Assembly: GCA_002729295.1 (NCBI GenBank)
Contig: PBTU01000153.1
Coordinates: forward strand, 1-11,172
Direction of reading: 5' to 3'
Source: Verrucomicrobiales bacterium
GTDB taxonomy: Bacteria; Verrucomicrobiota; Verrucomicrobiia; Verrucomicrobiales; Akkermansiaceae
DNA: 11,172 bases
This document shows, in pieces, positions 7,727 to 11,172 of the stretch. Numbering within the stretch: the stretch's first letter is position 1; each line of letters opens with the position of its first letter. The notes under the pieces are model-generated. The model was given only the letters and a program-made list of their open reading frames with translations. It searched no databases and was not told the origin of the DNA. Made by a program: the position numbers and the translations under genes.

Positions 7727-9091
7727 GTGAGGCTTTTTGACACATTGAAGCGGGACTATGTATCCCTTGAGCCGGTCGATGGAAAAACATTTCGTTTTTA
7801 TTGCTGTGGCCCGACTGTATACGGGCCAGCTCACATTGGAAATTTCCGGACCTTTGTGATGCAGGACGTCTTCCGTCGGGTTCTTGAGGTCGGAGGTCAG
7901 AAAACAAAACACGTCAGAAATATTACCGACGTCGATGATAAGACGATCCGCGATTCAGTGGCAGCCGGGCGGTCCCTGGAAGAATTCACGGCGCAGTGGC
8001 GGGATAAATTTCACGCAGATTGCGAGCTTCTGAATTGTCTGGCTCCCCATATCGAACCGAGTGCGGTAAAGCACATTTACGAACAGGTCGAAATGATCAA
8101 GGAATTGATCGAAAAAGGTCATGCCTATGCCTCTGATGACGGTTCGGTATATTTTATGATCTCGTCATTCCCGGAATATGGGAAACTTTCGCATTTGGAT
8201 AGCCGCGAGCTTGATTTGGGGAAAACTCAAAATTCCCGTGCTGATTCTGATGAATACGATAAGGACGACGCGGCTGATTTTGTTTTGTGGAAAGGACGTC
8301 GTGATGAAGACGGGGATAACTTCTGGGAGAGTCCGTGGGGACAAGGGCGTCCGGGATGGCATTTGGAGTGCTCGGCAATGATCCGCAAGTATCTTGGGGA
8401 GACTTTTGATCTGCATAGCGGAGGGGTTGATTTGGTATTTCCTCACCACGAAAACGAAATCGCACAATCGAAGTGCTCCTGCGGAGGAGAGTTCGCGAGA
8501 AATTGGTTTCATGTCACGCATCTTCGGGTTGAGGGTAAGAAGATGTCCAAATCATTGGGGAATCTCTACACCCTAGAAGATCTTGCCAAAAAGGGATATT
8601 CCGCGATGGAGGTCCGATACGTTTTGCTAAACGGGCACTATCGCAAGCCCATCAATTTTAGTCTCGATTCACTTCATGCGGGTCGGGAAGCTCTGGGGAA
8701 ACTTGCCAAGGCCGCCGAGGGTAAATCGGCTCGGGGTTACAAGGAGATTTTGAAAGGGGGTGATTACGGAGTCTTTGCGGGGGCATTGCAAAAACTCAAT
8801 GATGATCTTAATACGGCTGGAGCGATTGGTGAGTTGTTTGGGAATCTCAAAGCCGCTGAGTCAGAAGCCGACTGGTTTGGCTTATACTCAGTGCTGGCGT
8901 CCCTCGGGCTCATCTTGCCAGAAGCGGAGAAGAAAATAGCTCCGGATGAGATTAAAAAGCTCGCTGAAGAACGCTGGCAGGCCAGGGAGAATCGGGATTG
9001 GGCGGCATCGGACCGACTGCGCGATCAGCTGTTGGAAAAAGGCTGGGTGGTTAAGGATGGTCGGGAAGGATACGAGCTGGTGTCAGCCTAG
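7727..9091 (+). CDS. cysS: Cysteinyl-tRNA synthetase
   Basis: A class I aminoacyl-tRNA synthetase (EC 6.1.1.16) that charges tRNA-Cys in the cytosol. From GTG 7727 it has 454 residues, close to E. coli CysS (461). The class I HIGH motif is H36-I-G-N39 and the KMSKS loop is 272-276. Zinc ligands align with those of E. coli: C27, C215, H240 and E244. Other family stretches are FYCCGPTVYG, NITDVDDKTI, RPGWHLECSAM and FPHHENEIAQ. The GTG was chosen because MRLFDTLKRDYVSLEP matches the usual N-terminus; an in-frame ATG at 7667 would add 20 residues (MVNAVRWCLPAGRSLVKSPR) unlike the family. No good Shine-Dalgarno precedes either. The sugar-kinase gene follows 64 bases downstream. Confidence 0.96.
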   Translation: MRLFDTLKRDYVSLEPVDGKTFRFYCCGPTVYGPAHIGNFRTFVMQDVFRRVLEVGGQKTKHVRNITDVDDKTIRDSVAAGRSLEEFTAQWRDKFHADCELLNCLAPHIEPSAVKHIYEQVEMIKELIEKGHAYASDDGSVYFMISSFPEYGKLSHLDSRELDLGKTQNSRADSDEYDKDDAADFVLWKGRRDEDGDNFWESPWGQGRPGWHLECSAMIRKYLGETFDLHSGGVDLVFPHHENEIAQSKCSCGGEFARNWFHVTHLRVEGKKMSKSLGNLYTLEDLAKKGYSAMEVRYVLLNGHYRKPINFSLDSLHAGREALGKLAKAAEGKSARGYKEILKGGDYGVFAGALQKLNDDLNTAGAIGELFGNLKAAESEADWFGLYSVLASLGLILPEAEKKIAPDEIKKLAEERWQARENRDWAASDRLRDQLLEKGWVVKDGREGYELVSA

Positions 9092-9155
9092 TTGCGCAGG
9101 AATGAGGGTCTTGCCTTGATTTGTTAGGAATTCTTAGTTAATCGAGGGGCCTCTC

Positions 9156-10274
9156 ATGACTAAAAAGGGCATGGAAATCTCCAGGATTAGCTCGCAATTT
9201 GCGATTGATGGGACATTTGTGGGCGGGAAGGAGATTGTCAGCGGTTTGATTAATGTGACCTACCTCGCGGAGTACGTGAACGACGATGGTGAACGGTCGC
9301 GCTATGTTTTGCAGCGGATCAACGAGCAGGTTTTTCCTGATCCACATTCTGTGATGCGGAATATTTCCAAGGTGACAAAGCACATTAACCGAAAAGTGTT
9401 TCGTCGAAAGCGTGACTTTGGCGGGCAAACACTCAATTTGTATCCTGGACGGGATGGTAAGGATTTTGTCGAAGGACCGGAGGGAGGTGTTTGGCGCTGT
9501 TACAACTACATCGAGGGCTGTTGCAACTACGACATTGTTGAAAATACCCGGCAGGCTTATCAGGCTGCGAAAGCATTCGGAGCTTTCCAGGATCTGATTA
9601 GCGATCTTTCTCCCTGCGAGATTTCCATTACTATTCCGGATTTTCACAATACGCCGAGTCGGTATGGCAAGCTGATGAAAGCGATTAAGGAGGACCGCTT
9701 TGATCGAGTGAAGTTGGTCACCGAGGAAATTGATTTCATCAATAACAGAGAGGAGATCGTGCATGTTCTTTTGGATCATCTCAAGAAGGGGAGGTTGAAG
9801 GAGCGGATCACCCACAACGATACCAAGTTGAATAATGTCATGATCGATGAGGCCTCTGACGAGGCTGTTTGCGTGATTGATCTCGATACCGTGATGCCTG
9901 GGCTGACACTTTACGATTTTGGTGATTTGGTGAGAACCGCGACCAGTCCGGTCGCCGAGGATGAGACGGATCTCGATAAGGTGGAGATGCGGATGCCGAT
10001 GTTTGAAGCGCTTGTGGAAGGGTATCTGGAAACTGCCCGCAATTTCCTGACACCGCTTGAGGTGGATCTTTTGCCGTTTTCCGGGAAGTTGATTTCGTTT
10101 GAAGTCGCTCTGCGATTTTTGACTGACTATCTCGAAGGAGATATTTATTTTCGGGTTAACCGGGAGGGGCAGAACTTTGATCGTTGCAGAACGCAACTGG
10201 CCCTTGTGAAGTCGATTGAAGATCAGGAAGAGCAAATGTTGAAGTTTGTGAAAAAGGTAGCTCGATTCAATTAA
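9156..10274 (+). CDS. Aminoglycoside-phosphotransferase-fold kinase, probable N-acetylhexosamine 1-kinase (NahK-like)
   Basis: 372 residues, near the length of Bifidobacterium NahK (about 360). The protein kinase-like APH fold is clear: the catalytic loop H220-N-D222-T-K-L-N-N has D222 as likely base, I-D242-L-D244-T-V carries the metal-binding aspartate, and YDFGDLVRTA starts at 253. HNDTKLNNVM and CVIDLDTVMPG closely resemble NahK and its relatives, some of which are labelled 'mucin desulfatase' or MdsC in databases. NahK phosphorylates C1 of GlcNAc or GalNAc with ATP, feeding amino-sugar salvage and UDP-sugar synthesis; the sugar used here is inferred. ATG 9156 follows GAGGGG (9144-9149), the clearest ribosome binding site in the window. 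No lacto-N-biose phosphorylase or uridylyltransferase gene is in view. An antibiotic resistance role is unlikely. Confidence 0.85.
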   Translation: MTKKGMEISRISSQFAIDGTFVGGKEIVSGLINVTYLAEYVNDDGERSRYVLQRINEQVFPDPHSVMRNISKVTKHINRKVFRRKRDFGGQTLNLYPGRDGKDFVEGPEGGVWRCYNYIEGCCNYDIVENTRQAYQAAKAFGAFQDLISDLSPCEISITIPDFHNTPSRYGKLMKAIKEDRFDRVKLVTEEIDFINNREEIVHVLLDHLKKGRLKERITHNDTKLNNVMIDEASDEAVCVIDLDTVMPGLTLYDFGDLVRTATSPVAEDETDLDKVEMRMPMFEALVEGYLETARNFLTPLEVDLLPFSGKLISFEVALRFLTDYLEGDIYFRVNREGQNFDRCRTQLALVKSIEDQEEQMLKFVKKVARFN

Positions 10275-10317
10275 AATGGAGCTTCCGTTTACCTGCATGT
10301 CCCGTTAGTTCTCGGCC

Positions 10318-10782
10318 ATGTTCAGTGTCAGCGATCTTAATGAAGAGCAAGTGAAGCAAATCCACTCGTGGGTTGAAGAGGGGGCTCAAATGGCTGATGT
10401 TCAAAAGCGCCTGGAGAGCGAATTTGGTCACATCGTGACATATATGGATACGAGATTTCTCTCACTGGATCTTGGCTTGGAGTTTCAGGTCGAGGAAGAG
10501 CTGGAGCCAGAGGTCGTTCCGGAGGTGGAAATCAAGGAGTCTGAGCCAGGGGGAGAAACAGGGCCTGCTGGCGATATTTCAGTGAGCATTCACGAAGATC
10601 CTCTTCAGGGGTCTGTGATCAGTGGCGCTGTTGTTTTTAGCGACGGGCAGGGTGGGCAATGGATGATCGATCGGGAAGGGCGTCTTGCCATGGACCCTGA
10701 CACGCAGGGCTATCAGCCTAGCGAAGCAGATGTCGTGGAGTTTCAGGAAAAACTCAGGGAAGCGGTCGAGAGTCAGGGCTAA
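10318..10782 (+). CDS. Conserved verrucomicrobial-type hypothetical protein
   Basis: 154 residues with no recognised function. The N-terminal part (about 5-50, LNEEQVKQIHSWVEEGAQMA then DVQKRLESEFG) is predicted helical and resembles a small helix-turn-helix-like module. A strongly acidic, proline-rich linker (about 55-80, EEELEPEVVPEVEIKESEP) follows. The C-terminal part (about 85-154) has beta-strand character (DISVSIHED, GAVVFSDGQGGQWMIDREGRLAM) and ends in an amphipathic helix (SEADVVEFQEKLREAVES). I recall similar proteins, with the same LxEEQxKQI start and SGxVxFSDG core, from Verrucomicrobia; this is memory, not a search. No signal peptide or membrane segment is visible, so it is probably cytosolic. 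It starts 43 bases after the kinase stop, without a clear Shine-Dalgarno. Its TAA overlaps the convergent hisI stop. Confidence 0.8.
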   Translation: MFSVSDLNEEQVKQIHSWVEEGAQMADVQKRLESEFGHIVTYMDTRFLSLDLGLEFQVEEELEPEVVPEVEIKESEPGGETGPAGDISVSIHEDPLQGSVISGAVVFSDGQGGQWMIDREGRLAMDPDTQGYQPSEADVVEFQEKLREAVESQG

Positions 10783-11172
10783 GCGCCGTAGACTGAGTCG
10801 GGGTCGAAAGTTTTTTCGTCATCGACGAATTTCAGATCAACGGGATTGTTTTTAGGGAAACTCACAGTGCGGTAGAAGCATGAGCGACGTCCGGTGTGGC
10901 ATGCTCCGGCGCCTTGTTGGGTAACGTAGAGGATGATGGCGTCCTGATCGCAGTCGGTGCGGATTTCGTGAACTTTCTGAGTGTGGCCGGAGGTGGCTCC
11001 CTTGCGCCAAATTTCCTGACGTGAGCGTGATTAGTATACGGCCTCACCTTTCTCAATGGTCATCTTGAGCGTTTCGGCATTCATATGAGCCAGCATTAAA
11101 GGTTCACGCGATTCGTGGTCGATTGCCATTGCTGCGATGAGACCGTCCGAATCGAATTTCGGGCTGAAGGAC
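10779..11172 (-). pseudogene. hisI: Phosphoribosyl-AMP cyclohydrolase with in-frame TAA (5' partial)
   Basis: HisI (EC 3.5.4.19) opens the ring of phosphoribosyl-AMP in the third step of histidine synthesis. The minus-strand frame entering from the right edge reads SFSPKFDSDGLIAAMAIDHE, then LMLAHMN and KGEAVY, then a TAA at 11033-11031 (fragment codon 47). In the same frame it continues SRSRQEIWRKGATSGHTQKV, EIRTDCDQDA and GACHTGRRSCFYR to a TAG at 10781-10779. The metal-site residues (D73, C74, D75, D77, C91, C98 in fragment numbering) are all kept. Homologues usually have an aromatic residue (Y, F or W) at the stop position, and TAT or TAC to TAA is a single change. No Met or plausible restart codon lies just after it. 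Only about ten N-terminal residues are off-window. Options: recent nonsense mutation, sequencing or assembly error, or recoding. The family call is certain; pseudogene status is not. Confidence 0.85.

Noticed and set aside
9111..9142. Possible promoter between cysS and the kinase (TTGCCT, then GTTAAT)
   Set aside because: The spacing of about 20 bases and the weak -10 do not make a convincing promoter; read-through from cysS is equally likely.
9810..9920. Aminoglycoside resistance gene
   Set aside because: The APH fold is present, but the HNDTKLNNVM and IDLDTVMPG segments match the amino-sugar 1-kinase branch, and there is no mobile context.
9138..10298. Long open frame (386 codons) on the minus strand opposite the sugar kinase
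   Set aside because: It lies fully antisense to a gene with clear kinase motifs. Its translation is rich in H, R, I and L with no family resemblance, as expected of a shadow frame.
10862..11056. Alternative minus-strand frame across hisI that avoids the TAA
   Set aside because: Its translation is low-complexity and unlike HisI. The conserved HisI residues all lie in the frame that contains the TAA, so a frameshift does not explain the interruption.

Overview
The window looks like chromosomal DNA of a Verrucomicrobiota bacterium, or at least a member of the PVC group. The main evidence is a secreted-type protein that joins a PVC-family beta-propeller dehydrogenase-like domain to a PVC-type cytochrome c, and a very large exported CotH/lamin-tail protein with the C-terminal 'DxDGDxLxxLLEYALGLDP' segment common in verrucomicrobial exported proteins. 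A 154-residue protein of a type I recall from this phylum fits too. Genus cannot be resolved from the sequence. No phage, insertion sequence, CRISPR array or long repeat was seen. Shine-Dalgarno signals are weak or absent before several starts.

Layout. Left block (1-6475, + strand): the 3' part of the propeller/cytochrome c gene, cut by the left edge, then a putative promoter and the 1305-residue CotH-domain gene. Middle block (6476-7610, - strand): a 95-residue two-helix membrane protein overlaps pdxH through an ATGA start/stop. Next comes tRNA-Phe(GAA) with encoded CCA, its own recognisable promoter and a hairpin/T-tract terminator lying between it and the convergent CotH gene. Right block (7727-10782, + strand): cysS, a NahK-like sugar kinase and a 154-residue conserved protein of unknown function. 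At the right edge, on the - strand, lies most of hisI, which carries an in-frame TAA codon in an otherwise intact and conserved reading frame. Its stop overlaps the stop of the convergent 154-residue gene.

How the genes relate. The first two genes are both envelope-directed and may work together in extracellular redox or polymer metabolism, but this is inferred only from adjacency. The middle and right blocks are mostly housekeeping: PLP salvage (pdxH), cysteinyl-tRNA and Phe-tRNA supply, histidine synthesis. A probable amino-sugar kinase sits among them. I see no clear new defence or mobile system. The points most worth a second look are the interrupted hisI, the two large modular exported proteins, and the two small proteins of unknown function.
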